Assembly (NCBI GenBank): GCA_029259835.1 | Contig: JAJDEL010000460.1 | Span: 1 to 13,318, forward strand | Length of the DNA: 13,318 nt | Direction: 5' to 3' | Origin: Planctomicrobium sp. | GTDB taxonomy: Bacteria > Planctomycetota > Planctomycetia > Planctomycetales > Planctomycetaceae | Part shown: positions 6,436 to 13,318 of the stretch, in pieces | How positions within the stretch are numbered: the first letter of the stretch is position 1 | Layout: each line of letters begins with the position of its first letter | Notes under the pieces: model-generated | Told to the model about the DNA's origin: nothing | Databases searched by the model: none | Seen by the model: only the letters and a program-made list of their open reading frames with translations | Translations under genes and position numbers: made by a program

Positions 6436-6637
6436 GGGTGGCTGGGGCGCTCTTGAGACTGTGTCGTAAATGTTACGTTTTCTTGAATGAACCAGTTGTA
6501 GGAAACTGAATCGTCACAGCCCCAGACATGGTGGTGGTGACAATTTCTGGGGCAGTGTCGGTCACTTTTGACTTGGCTCTGTGGCTGCGTAGGGTGTTCA
6601 AACTTTCATTCAAAATCTCATCAAGCCCCAGCCACCC
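6436..6637. repeat. Composite palindromic element, copy B (REP/BIME-like)
   Basis: A 202-bp copy lies between the transposase start and the stop of DUF1559 paralogue 3. Boxes are GGGTGGCTGGGGC (6436-6448), AGCCCCAGA (6518-6526), TCTGGGGC (6546-6553) and GCCCCAGCCACCC (6625-6637). Order, orientation and spacing match copy A, and the inter-box sequences are clearly related, for example GTTTTCTTG after box 1 and GGGTGTTCAA before box 4. It starts 29 bases from the transposase start codon. Confidence 0.85.
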
Positions 6638-6669
6638 ATATTTAGGATTTATATAGATTGTTTTACTTC

Positions 6670-7725
6670 TCAAAAATCTCCAACCACATCACCACCGCTG
6701 GCAGTGCTGAGGGCCTTTAATACGTCCTTGTCCATGTTTTCACTCACATAGTGAACGCTGCCGTCTCCCATGAGTGCTTGAATTCCTCCGGTGTGAAATG
6801 ACGACAATGCACCTTCTGATCGTCCGAGTTCCTTGCCAGGCGCGTTCATGATCAATTCAGATACTGAGAGCTGCACATCCTTCGGCTCTGCCCAGGCAAT
6901 ACGCTGCCCGCAGGCTTCGACGACGAGCAACGTGTTACTGGTGCCATCGGTGATGTCTCTGATTCTCAATGATTCCTTTGGTTGCCAAATCGTTTCCGTC
7001 CCAACCAAAGCGGCGTACGCCGTGAATGGAAATCCGTCCACACCTGTCATAAACGGATCACTGGGACATTGATAAACACGCAATTTCGTTTTTGCAATTT
7101 TTTCGTTACTGCCAGTGTTCCATTTCTCTGCGAAGTCATATGTGCCGTGTAATGTTTTGAGTGGCGGCTCGTCTCGATATCCTTGACCAAGAAAAGGCAG
7201 CAAATCGACCCGCCAGCTATGCGGCGGTTGATCTGACTGGTGAGACGGAAACCGTTCATAGGTGTCGTGGTAGTTGTGAAGTGCCAGTCCAATTTGCTTG
7301 AGATTGTTTTTGCACTGCGTGCGACGACCTGCTTCGGGTGCCCCAAGGACAACTGGAAGAATGCACGCAAAGTAAAGCAGGAAGAACATTGTCGCGTAGA
7401 TACTGAAATGGCCCCAACGCGATTTATCCCTCAAAGTAAGACGTACCCATTGCAGGAGTATTGCCATCACGACGATGAACCAAGCCGAGAGAAGGATTTC
7501 TTTAAAAGCAATTGGTTGGCCTGGAAAAAAGTTCATCCGTCGAGTGAAAATTATAGAAAGAACAATTCCAATAAGAATGAACACTACTACGTCATAGTAT
7601 CTCGGTGTTCGCTTCCTCCGTACCATCAACAAAATGATGCTGAACCCGGTAAGCAACCACAGCATATGAATGCCCATCGACCCCCACGTGTTCGTTGACC
7701 AAGGCTCCGGTGGAAACTCATACAT
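6670..7725 (-). CDS. DUF1559 / H-X9-DG protein with four-helix N-terminus (paralogue 3)
   Basis: This 351-residue protein begins MYEFPP and has four hydrophobic segments at about 15-34, 43-60, 76-94 and 107-129, with RRKR after the first. The DUF1559 domain follows: [75 protein letters not shown], and H-X9-DG with H311 and D321-G322. By the positive-inside rule the domain lies outside the cytoplasmic membrane. The prepilin cleavage motif that usually precedes [10 protein letters not shown] is absent and a plain transmembrane helix takes its place. It follows paralogue 4 after only 17 bases, with AGAGAA before its ATG, so the two form an operon. The last domain residues are more divergent than in paralogues 4 and 5. 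Function unknown. Confidence 0.88.
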   Translation of the reverse strand: MYEFPPEPWSTNTWGSMGIHMLWLLTGFSIILLMVRRKRTPRYYDVVVFILIGIVLSIIFTRRMNFFPGQPIAFKEILLSAWFIVVMAILLQWVRLTLRDKSRWGHFSIYATMFFLLYFACILPVVLGAPEAGRRTQCKNNLKQIGLALHNYHDTYERFPSHQSDQPPHSWRVDLLPFLGQGYRDEPPLKTLHGTYDFAEKWNTGSNEKIAKTKLRVYQCPSDPFMTGVDGFPFTAYAALVGTETIWQPKESLRIRDITDGTSNTLLVVEACGQRIAWAEPKDVQLSVSELIMNAPGKELGRSEGALSSFHTGGIQALMGDGSVHYVSENMDKDVLKALSTASGGDVVGDF

Positions 7726-7742
7726 GATTGGTTCTCTTTAAA

Positions 7743-8789
7743 TTAAAAGTCGACATAGTCTTCGCCACCGTTGCGAGTGATCAGGCTGTGGATGACTTCG
7801 GGGGATGTCGATTCCGACAGGAAGCGAACGCTGCCGTCTCCGAGTAGTACTCTTGCCCCACCGAGGTGATAGGATGAAGCAATGCCGTCAGAATGATTCG
7901 GTTTGCTGCCGGAAAGGTTGACGCCGGTCGGTGTGTCCTCGAAGGAGACATCTCTCGGCTCAGCCCAGGGAATGCGTTGCCCACAGGCTTCGACGACCAT
8001 AATGGTGTTGCTGGTCCCGTCCGTGATCTCTCGAATCTTTCCACCTTCGTCATCTGGCCAGATTGTGTTCAGACCTGTCACAGCAACATAGGCAGTCGTT
8101 GGGTATCCGTCCGGCCCCGGTTCGTATCGGTCACTGGGACACTTAAAAATTTTCATTTTAGTTTTGGCGATGGATTCGTTGCCTTCTTTATTCCAGCGGA
8201 GATCGTAGTTGTATTCTTTTTGCATCGGGGCATGATCAATGTAAGGCAAGAGATCAATGCGCCAACTATGGGGAAGCTCACCAGAAGCTGCCGCTGGGAA
8301 CTGCGAGTAAGTGTGATGGAAGTTGTGAAGGCCGATTCCGATATGTTTGAGGTTGTTTTTGCATAAATTTCGACGTCGTGGGCTAGTGGGCTGCTGAATT
8401 GCAGGCATCAACATCGCATAAAGAAGTCCTCCGCTGATCGTCATTGCAATTACACTCAGAATGGCGCCTTCGCTGTCCCCTTGTTCTATAAGCCGATTCA
8501 AAACGCGAACTATCGTGCTGACTGCGGAAATCCACACGACAAAAATGAAAATGCCAATATATTCTGGTAGGGGAGCAACCGAGCGATCCACGGACAGCAA
8601 GATCACCGTCACTAAAGTTGCGGCACCGAAGGTGAGCATCGAATCATAGAAATGCGGCTGTCGTTTTCGGCGAATCAAACAACACATAAAGCCGAGACCA
8701 GCGATCATGACAAACGAATGCCAACCGAACAGCCACCAGCTTGTGACTGTGAAAAATGGTTGATAGTGATTCGGTGGGAAGTCGTACAT
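7743..8789 (-). CDS. DUF1559 / H-X9-DG protein with four-helix N-terminus (paralogue 4)
   Basis: This 348-residue protein begins MYDFPP and has hydrophobic segments at about 18-39, 47-66, 75-95 and 108-129, with RRKR after the first. The fourth segment runs into YAMLMPAIQQPTSPRRRNLCKNNLKHIG, which resembles the pseudopilin helix end (LLPAVQQAREAARR) of ordinary DUF1559 proteins, but there is no GFTLxE leader. Then come [47 protein letters not shown], and H-X9-DG with H308 and D318-G319. The end LITRNGGED is shared with paralogue 5. The start is supported by GAGG five bases upstream. It is the first gene of a pair with paralogue 3. Palindromic copy C lies 53 bases upstream. Function unknown. 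Confidence 0.88.
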   Translation of the reverse strand: MYDFPPNHYQPFFTVTSWWLFGWHSFVMIAGLGFMCCLIRRKRQPHFYDSMLTFGAATLVTVILLSVDRSVAPLPEYIGIFIFVVWISAVSTIVRVLNRLIEQGDSEGAILSVIAMTISGGLLYAMLMPAIQQPTSPRRRNLCKNNLKHIGIGLHNFHHTYSQFPAAASGELPHSWRIDLLPYIDHAPMQKEYNYDLRWNKEGNESIAKTKMKIFKCPSDRYEPGPDGYPTTAYVAVTGLNTIWPDDEGGKIREITDGTSNTIMVVEACGQRIPWAEPRDVSFEDTPTGVNLSGSKPNHSDGIASSYHLGGARVLLGDGSVRFLSESTSPEVIHSLITRNGGEDYVDF

Positions 8790-8842
8790 GATGCCTCACA
8801 TTGTAGATGAAAAGTTACTCGGGATCCGTTCATCGTTGCGAT

Positions 8843-9043
8843 GGGTGGCTGGGGTGCTCTTACGCTTGTGTAGTAAGTTTTGCGTTTTCTATACGTGGGA
8901 CATGTGGATAAAAAATTGAATCATCACAGCCCCAGACGCGGTGGATGCAACTCCTGGGGCGATCGCGATTTCTATTCATGTCACTCTGTGGCTGCGTAGT
9001 TCATTCTCTCTTTCTCGACGATCTGATTCAGCCCCAGCTACCC
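8843..9043. repeat. Composite palindromic element, copy C (REP/BIME-like)
   Basis: A 201-bp copy lies between paralogues 5 and 4. Boxes are GGGTGGCTGGGGT (8843-8855), AGCCCCAGA (8928-8936), CCTGGGGC (8953-8960) and GCCCCAGCTACCC (9031-9043). It is more diverged than A and B, with one change in each outer box and a shorter central loop, but the order and spacing are kept. The outer pairing retains most of its pairs. A reading frame that spans A and B on the minus strand is closed here by a stop, which argues against coding. Confidence 0.8.
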
Positions 9044-9070
9044 ACAGGTTTTGCAAAGCTTCATCCAAAT

Positions 9071-10105
9071 TCAAAAATCGCCGACATCTTCCCCACCGTT
9101 GCGAGTGATCAGGCTACTGATGACTTCGGGATCGATATTTTCGGATAGAAAGTGAACGCTGCCGTCCGCCAGCAAAACTTGCACGCCGCCGGTGTGGTAG
9201 GACGACATGAGGCCATCGGAATGATGACGTTCGCGGCCCGGGAGATTCATGCCAAATGTGGTCTCGCTCAGTTTGACATCTCTCGGCTCTGCCCACGGAA
9301 TGCGTTGCCCACAGGCTTCGACGGCTAGCAGAGTATTGCTGCTGCCATCTGGCACCTTGCTCATGTGAATCGCCTCTTCTCCTGGCCATATTGAGTTTGA
9401 ATCGATGATGGCTGCGTATGCCGTAAACGGGTACCTCGCTTCTTTTGGGTGATACGGATCTGACGGGCACTGATATGCTGCTAGCTCGAGCTGCGAGAGT
9501 TCGACGTTAGCCCCTTCGTTCCACTTCGAATTGAAGTCGTATTCGTTGTAGAGCGGGGCCTGATCAATGAATGGCAAAATGTTCACTCGCCAACTCTGCC
9601 TTGGCTTTCCAGCAAATGCTGCCGGGAATGTCTCGTAGGTGTCGTGGTAATTGTGAAGAGCAAGGCCGATTTGCTTGAGGTTGTTTTTGCATTGAGTGCG
9701 TCTACCTGCGGTACGCCCTCCAACAACCGGTTTCAACGTGAAAATTAAAGCCAAAATAACCAGACAACCGAGCCACCAACCGGAACTAATTGCCGCACCG
9801 CTCCCATATGGTCGATCTTGATTTTCAAGTCGGACCCAATTTGCAATCGTTGCAACGATCATTCCAGTCCAGGCGATGACCAGAAAGCTGAAATGCGGAT
9901 ACATCATCCTGTACGGCGTTCCGTAGTCCTGTATCAAGCAATAGGTCTGCCCGATCGCGATGCCCAGAAAGATACTGGCATCAAAGACTCGAAGTTCGCA
10001 CTTCCGCCTGAGCATCCAGAACATTATCCCTGTCCCAACCCAGACAACGATTGCACCGATCACATTCGCCCAGAGCGTCGAAGGGTGTGGTGGGAAGTCG
10101 TACAT
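9071..10105 (-). CDS. DUF1559 / H-X9-DG protein with four-helix N-terminus (paralogue 5)
   Basis: This 344-residue protein begins MYDFPP and has hydrophobic segments at about 12-32, 40-58, 70-92 and 107-126. RRK after the first predicts that the C-terminal domain is outside the cytoplasmic membrane. The domain reads [75 protein letters not shown], and H-X9-DG with H304 and D314-G315, then SVHFLSENIDPEVI. It is the most upstream of the five genes and is probably transcribed from its own promoter; element C separates it from paralogue 4. The N-terminal word MYDFPP and the helices are shared with paralogues 3 and 4 but not with 1 and 2. The ribosome site is not obvious. Function unknown. Confidence 0.88.
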   Translation of the reverse strand: MYDFPPHPSTLWANVIGAIVVWVGTGIMFWMLRRKCELRVFDASIFLGIAIGQTYCLIQDYGTPYRMMYPHFSFLVIAWTGMIVATIANWVRLENQDRPYGSGAAISSGWWLGCLVILALIFTLKPVVGGRTAGRRTQCKNNLKQIGLALHNYHDTYETFPAAFAGKPRQSWRVNILPFIDQAPLYNEYDFNSKWNEGANVELSQLELAAYQCPSDPYHPKEARYPFTAYAAIIDSNSIWPGEEAIHMSKVPDGSSNTLLAVEACGQRIPWAEPRDVKLSETTFGMNLPGRERHHSDGLMSSYHTGGVQVLLADGSVHFLSENIDPEVISSLITRNGGEDVGDF

Positions 10106-10148
10106 TGAAACTTGGCCGCAAGGGTCCTGATTTGAGAGACTGACTGCC

Positions 10149-10177
10149 AGTATCCTCTTTTAAATACGTTGGATCAA
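10149..10177 (-). promoter_or_regulatory. Candidate promoter upstream of DUF1559 paralogue 5
   Basis: Read on the minus strand, TTGATC (10172-10177) and GATACT (10149-10154) lie 17 bases apart and 44 bases upstream of the start at 10105. Each hexamer matches the -35/-10 consensus at four of six positions. It lies in the 185-base region between divergent genes; I see no equally good candidate for the plus-strand gene there. Confidence 0.3.
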
Positions 10178-10290
10178 GAAGTTTCGTTGGATAGGGTTGC
10201 CTTTCGCCGGTTGCTGGCTGTTTCTTTCAGATGCTGGTACGGTTTCTTTTCAAAGAAAATTGCTGACACAACGAGGATTGAGGAAAGACG

Positions 10291-11238
10291 ATGCAGACCG
10301 CACTTTATGGATCGATTGGCTGGAAACATCCATTTGGAATTTTTCAGGTTCTGGAATGGGCGAAGGAGTTTGGTTGGGACAGTGTTGACGCACGCGGGAT
10401 GACGCTTGACATTCCTGGCGGTCCGAAGAAGCAGTTGACGGCGTTTGGGTACGACATGCTTGGTCCTCGGCAGATTCGCCCGACAGCTCGGCAGCAGATT
10501 CGTGCTCGCTGCGAAGAGGTCGGCGTGCCGATTATTTGTCTCTACGTGGCAAGTCCAGTCAATCTGGAAGGACAACTCGGCGACGACAATCGAGCGTTGT
10601 TCAAAGAGTTCGTGCAACTGGCAGCGGACATGGGGATTGAATGGGTCCGGGCAATCAACAACACAACAGAAAGCTACAGCGACGAACCGTTCACAGAAGA
10701 AGAAGCGTTTGCGCGGACGGTCGCTGGTCTCAGAGAGGTCGGTCAGTTTGCTGCCGATTTGGACGTGGGCATTCTCATTGAGAACAACGAAAATACGACG
10801 ACCTCGTGCGCGGATGAACTTCTGGCGATGCAGAACGAAGTCCGCGGCAGTTGCCGAATCGGGATCGCCTACGACGGCACGAACGCCTACTTCCAAGGAC
10901 TCAACGAACTCGACGAGCTTCAGGAACTCGCCGGTTCGGTCGATTTCCTGCATCTCAAAAATGTGAAGCGGCATCACGACCCGACGTTTTCTTATCTCCC
11001 ACGCGGAGACTTCAGTTACGAATGGACATCCTTGCAGCATGGCGATGTCGACTGGCAAGCGTTTCTGGAATTGGCTGTCGAGGGAGGTTTCGACGGTCCG
11101 CTCACATTTGAGTACGTCAATCCGTTCAAAGGGATGCCTGCCGACTATTGGAATATCTTACGAGAACCAGAAGCCGCAGCGGCAGAAGAGATTGCGTTTA
11201 TCAAGAAAGTTTTGAAAGAGTTGAATCCCCCAGAGTAG
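10291..11238 (+). CDS. Sugar phosphate isomerase/epimerase family TIM-barrel protein
   Basis: This 315-residue protein belongs to the xylose-isomerase-like / AP-endonuclease-2 TIM-barrel superfamily. Likely metal ligands appear in the usual order: E164 (ILIENNEN), D195 (GIAYDGTN), H221 (FLHLKNV) and E274 (LTFEYV). The segment HGDVDWQAFLELAVEGGFDGPLTFEY is the typical end of the barrel in this family. There is no signal peptide, so the enzyme is cytoplasmic. The substrate cannot be read from the sequence; relatives act on sugars, inositols or hydroxypyruvate. The start is well supported by GAGGAAAG five bases before the ATG. It is divergent from the DUF1559 array and followed by prfB after 173 bases, in which I find no gene. 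It is probably a single-gene unit. Confidence 0.88.
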   Translation: MQTALYGSIGWKHPFGIFQVLEWAKEFGWDSVDARGMTLDIPGGPKKQLTAFGYDMLGPRQIRPTARQQIRARCEEVGVPIICLYVASPVNLEGQLGDDNRALFKEFVQLAADMGIEWVRAINNTTESYSDEPFTEEEAFARTVAGLREVGQFAADLDVGILIENNENTTTSCADELLAMQNEVRGSCRIGIAYDGTNAYFQGLNELDELQELAGSVDFLHLKNVKRHHDPTFSYLPRGDFSYEWTSLQHGDVDWQAFLELAVEGGFDGPLTFEYVNPFKGMPADYWNILREPEAAAAEEIAFIKKVLKELNPPE

Positions 11239-11411
11239 AGCGGATAGCGTGAGTCGTTGATCTGCGAAATTTCAATATCGGGTGAACTTATTGAGAGCAT
11301 CAATCGTCCGGAGAAAGAGATGCTGGTCAGTCTTCAACAAAGGCGATAAGATTTCGACCCACGGATTGATCGATTTTCTACAAACGTAATGAAACAACAG
11401 GCGAGTGAGTG

Positions 11412-12525
11412 ATGGAAAGTGACTTTCGGGACAATGCAAATGTGTTGATGGAGCGCATCGTTCAGCTTAAGGACTCTCTTTGACTACGATGTGAAAATTC
11501 AGCGCGTCGCAGAGATTGACGAACTCATGGCGGCGCCAAATTTCTGGGACAACCAGGAGAAGGCACAGGAACTCATCGGCGAACTGCAGCGGGTGAACGC
11601 TGTGATTAAGCCTGTCGGGGAACTTGTCTCTGGGGCTGGAGATGTTGAGGTGCTCTTTGAATTTGCAGAGATGGAAGAAGAGGGAGGAGCGTCCGAACAG
11701 GAACTTGTCACAACTGTCGAGGATTTGCAAAAGAAGCTGGAAGCGGTTGAACTTCAATCAAGTATGAAGAACCCTGAAGACGCAGGGAACGCCTACGTGA
11801 CGATTCAGGCGGGCGAAGGTGGCACGGACTCTGCGGATTTCTGTGAGATGTTGATGCGGATGTACCTCCGCTGGTTCGAACGCACCTCTGGTTACAAAGC
11901 GGACGTTGTTGATATCTCCGAAGGTGAAGAAGCCGGCCTGCGAAACGTGACTCTGCACGTCAAAGGAGACTACGCATTCGGATACCTGAAAGGTGAAACA
12001 GGGAACCATCGACTCGTCCGGATTAGCCCGTTTGATTCAGCAGGTCGGCGACATACATCGTTTGCCGCAGTTGATGTGATCCCCGATTTCGGTGAGATGG
12101 AAGTGATCGACATTGACTGGGATAAAGATGTTCGTGAAGACACCTATCGCGCAGGGGGGGCTGGTGGACAGCATGTCAACAAGACAGATTCAGCGGTCCG
12201 TTTGACGTACCTCCCGACGAACGTCGTTTCACAATGTCAAAGCGAGCGGAGCCAACACAAGAATCGTGCATCCGCCAGGAAAATGTTGCAAGCGAAACTG
12301 TTCCAAATCGAACAGGAAAAGAAGAGCGCCGCTGCCGCTGCACGCCGTGGAGAAAAATCCAAGATCGGTTTCGGTGGTCAAACAATTCGGCACTATGTTT
12401 TGCAACCGCAGCAATACGTTAAAGACGACCGCACCGAACTCAAACTCAATAACCCCTTCGAAATCCTTGATGGTGATATCGATGAATTGATCGAAGCGTA
12501 TTTAAGATGGAGTATTGCGAAGTAA
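11412..12525 (+). CDS. prfB: Peptide chain release factor 2, with programmed +1 frameshift
   Basis: The first 23 codons (MESDFRDNANVLMERIVQLKDSL) end at an in-frame TGA. A +1 shift joins them to DYDVKIQRV and onward, giving 370 residues, close to the 365 of E. coli RF2. The protein recognises UGA/UAA and releases the finished chain. SPF at 205-207 (stop-codon reading) and GGQ at 251-253 (peptidyl-tRNA hydrolysis) lie where they do in E. coli. RF2 controls its own level through the shift. Read without the shift, the gene would appear as a 344-residue ORF from a GTG at 11491, which is too short and lacks the N-terminal helix. The ribosome site is modest (GAGTGA). It converges on the putative lipoprotein gene with 27 bases between. 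Confidence 0.95.
11469..11484 (+). promoter_or_regulatory. prfB programmed +1 frameshift site
   Basis: The slippery codon CTT (11478-11480) is followed by TGA (11481-11483) and C, giving the canonical CTTTGAC. An internal Shine-Dalgarno-like AAGGA (11469-11473) lies just upstream, as in E. coli prfB. When RF2 is scarce, the ribosome pauses at UGA, slips one base and reads GAC. The residues on both sides align with RF2 only after the shift. Confidence 0.93.
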
Positions 12526-12552
12526 GGGAACTCCACTCATCTCCCGGAAATT

Positions 12553-13185
12553 TCACTCCAGTTCTTCTGCAACGATTTCTTCAAGTGTCTCCTCGTTAAA
12601 CACATCTTCGTCACCACCCCACCATTTACGGTATAGGTTGAGTAAGTCGGAGCGTGTTTCAACAAATGCTGGCGAAGTCCACACACACTTTAGGGGATAC
12701 TCCTCCCTGCTTCCTTCTCCGAGAATGATGGTAATGTGAGTTCTTATGATGATTGCTTTCAATGCGAGTACAATGAGGATGTCAGAATCTGCCACCCCGA
12801 GTGGTAGCTCGTTGAACTTCGAAAATTTAGGCCCGCAGAGAATCGTGTCAAGCCCTGACATACCTTTCATGTATTCGACGTACGAATTTTCAAATTCTTG
12901 TTCAAATCGAAATAACTTATGTCCTTTTTTAATCGCGACAATTGAATCCAGAATGGTTTTCGTGTCCTCTTTACCAAAAACTTCAATGAGTTCATCTTCC
13001 GTGGAGAAGAGACCATATTCATTGACTTCTGGTTGCTTCTTCTCCGATTCATTCTCTGAAACGGTCGCCTGAAAAGAAGTTTCGTCATCGACACTGCTTG
13101 AGCAACCCGAAAAAGCAACTCCAATCACAATGATCACTAACAAACAGCTCGCATAGCTACTGAAATCCGTCTGGTCAAAAACCAT
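12553..13185 (-). CDS. Putative lipoprotein of unknown function
   Basis: I do not recognise this 210-residue protein. It starts MVFDQTDFSSYASCLLVIIVIGVAFSGC, a hydrophobic signal-like segment (14-25) ending in a possible lipobox, with the acylated Cys at 28 followed by SSS and an acidic, Ser-rich linker. The n-region is acidic rather than basic, which is unusual for a lipoprotein signal, so an uncleaved anchor is possible. The middle is helical and charged. A second hydrophobic stretch (135-155, ILIVLALKAIIIRTHITIILG) may be a buried strand or helix. The C-terminus is strongly acidic. The start is supported by GAGAAG three bases upstream of the ATG. It converges on prfB and probably has its own promoter in 13186-13318, where I find no clear -35/-10 pair. 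Confidence 0.65.
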   Translation of the reverse strand: MVFDQTDFSSYASCLLVIIVIGVAFSGCSSSVDDETSFQATVSENESEKKQPEVNEYGLFSTEDELIEVFGKEDTKTILDSIVAIKKGHKLFRFEQEFENSYVEYMKGMSGLDTILCGPKFSKFNELPLGVADSDILIVLALKAIIIRTHITIILGEGSREEYPLKCVWTSPAFVETRSDLLNLYRKWWGGDEDVFNEETLEEIVAEELE

Positions 13186-13318
13186 AATCTTCTCGCCGAT
13201 AACTTAAAGTCGAGGAATAGAGACTAGCGTATTCAAGCTGGACTGCGTGTGCGAGTCAATGAATCGCCATCAGAAATTCGTCAGTTGGAAAAAGGGAGTT
13301 AATAGACGCTGTTGATGA

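Noticed and set aside
5541..9043. Repeats considered as a CRISPR array or IS ends
   Set aside because: The copies are ~200 bp, kilobases apart and internally palindromic, with no short regular spacers. The transposase is a RAYT type, which does not use classical terminal inverted repeats with target duplications.
10174..11058. 294-residue minus-strand ORF opposite the TIM-barrel gene
   Set aside because: The plus strand encodes a complete family protein with metal ligands in order; the minus frame has no recognisable features.
11239..11411. Possible small gene between the TIM-barrel gene and prfB
   Set aside because: Only frames of a few codons are present, with no ribosome site, and no tRNA-like fold is seen.
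11491..12525. RF2 as a shorter protein starting at GTG 11491, or prfB as a frameshifted pseudogene
   Set aside because: The CTTTGAC site with an upstream AAGGA is the programmed frameshift, and the joined product has normal RF2 length with SPF and GGQ in place.

Overview
The window looks like planctomycete chromosome. The strongest sign is a run of five paralogous DUF1559 / H-X9-DG (pseudopilin-like) proteins, a family greatly expanded in Planctomycetes. The housekeeping genes (rimK, prfB) also read as ordinary chromosomal genes. Nothing suggests a plasmid or phage.

Layout. (1) 1-1279, minus strand: a Rae1/YacP-like NYN ribonuclease gene, followed 82 bases downstream by the first 159 codons of a Bax-inhibitor-1 family membrane protein that runs off the left edge. 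(2) 1392-3189, plus strand: a RimB-type protease gene and rimK, the classic pair for adding and trimming glutamates on ribosomal protein S6. They are separated by a 427-base gap packed with small hairpins. (3) 3392-3817: a small FHA-domain protein with a plausible promoter. (4) 3968-10105, minus strand: five DUF1559 paralogues in tandem, in two architectures. Three are about 350 aa with a four-helix N-terminus; two are about 247 aa with one N-terminal helix. Inside the array sit a RAYT-type (REP-associated) HUH transposase and three copies, plus one half copy, of a composite palindromic element of about 202 bp. (5) 10291-11238, plus strand: a TIM-barrel sugar phosphate isomerase/epimerase family protein. 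(6) 11412-12525, plus strand: prfB (RF2), with the programmed +1 frameshift at codon 24. (7) 12553-13185, minus strand: an unrecognised putative lipoprotein.

The most interesting region is 5541-9043. The RAYT gene sits among the palindromic elements that are its likely substrates. Each full element carries four boxes built on one GGGGC/GCCCC core in alternating orientation, so two competing folds are possible. The last codons of the transposase lie inside one of these boxes. A second, unrelated structured repeat (1940-2171) separates rimB from rimK. The DUF1559 proteins keep the H-X9-DG signature but lack the prepilin leader (GFTLxE) usual in this family, so they are probably fixed membrane proteins rather than processed pseudopilins.

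Several genes act on translation: the S6 modification pair, a Rae1-like ribosome-associated nuclease and RF2. They are not one operon, and their proximity may be chance.
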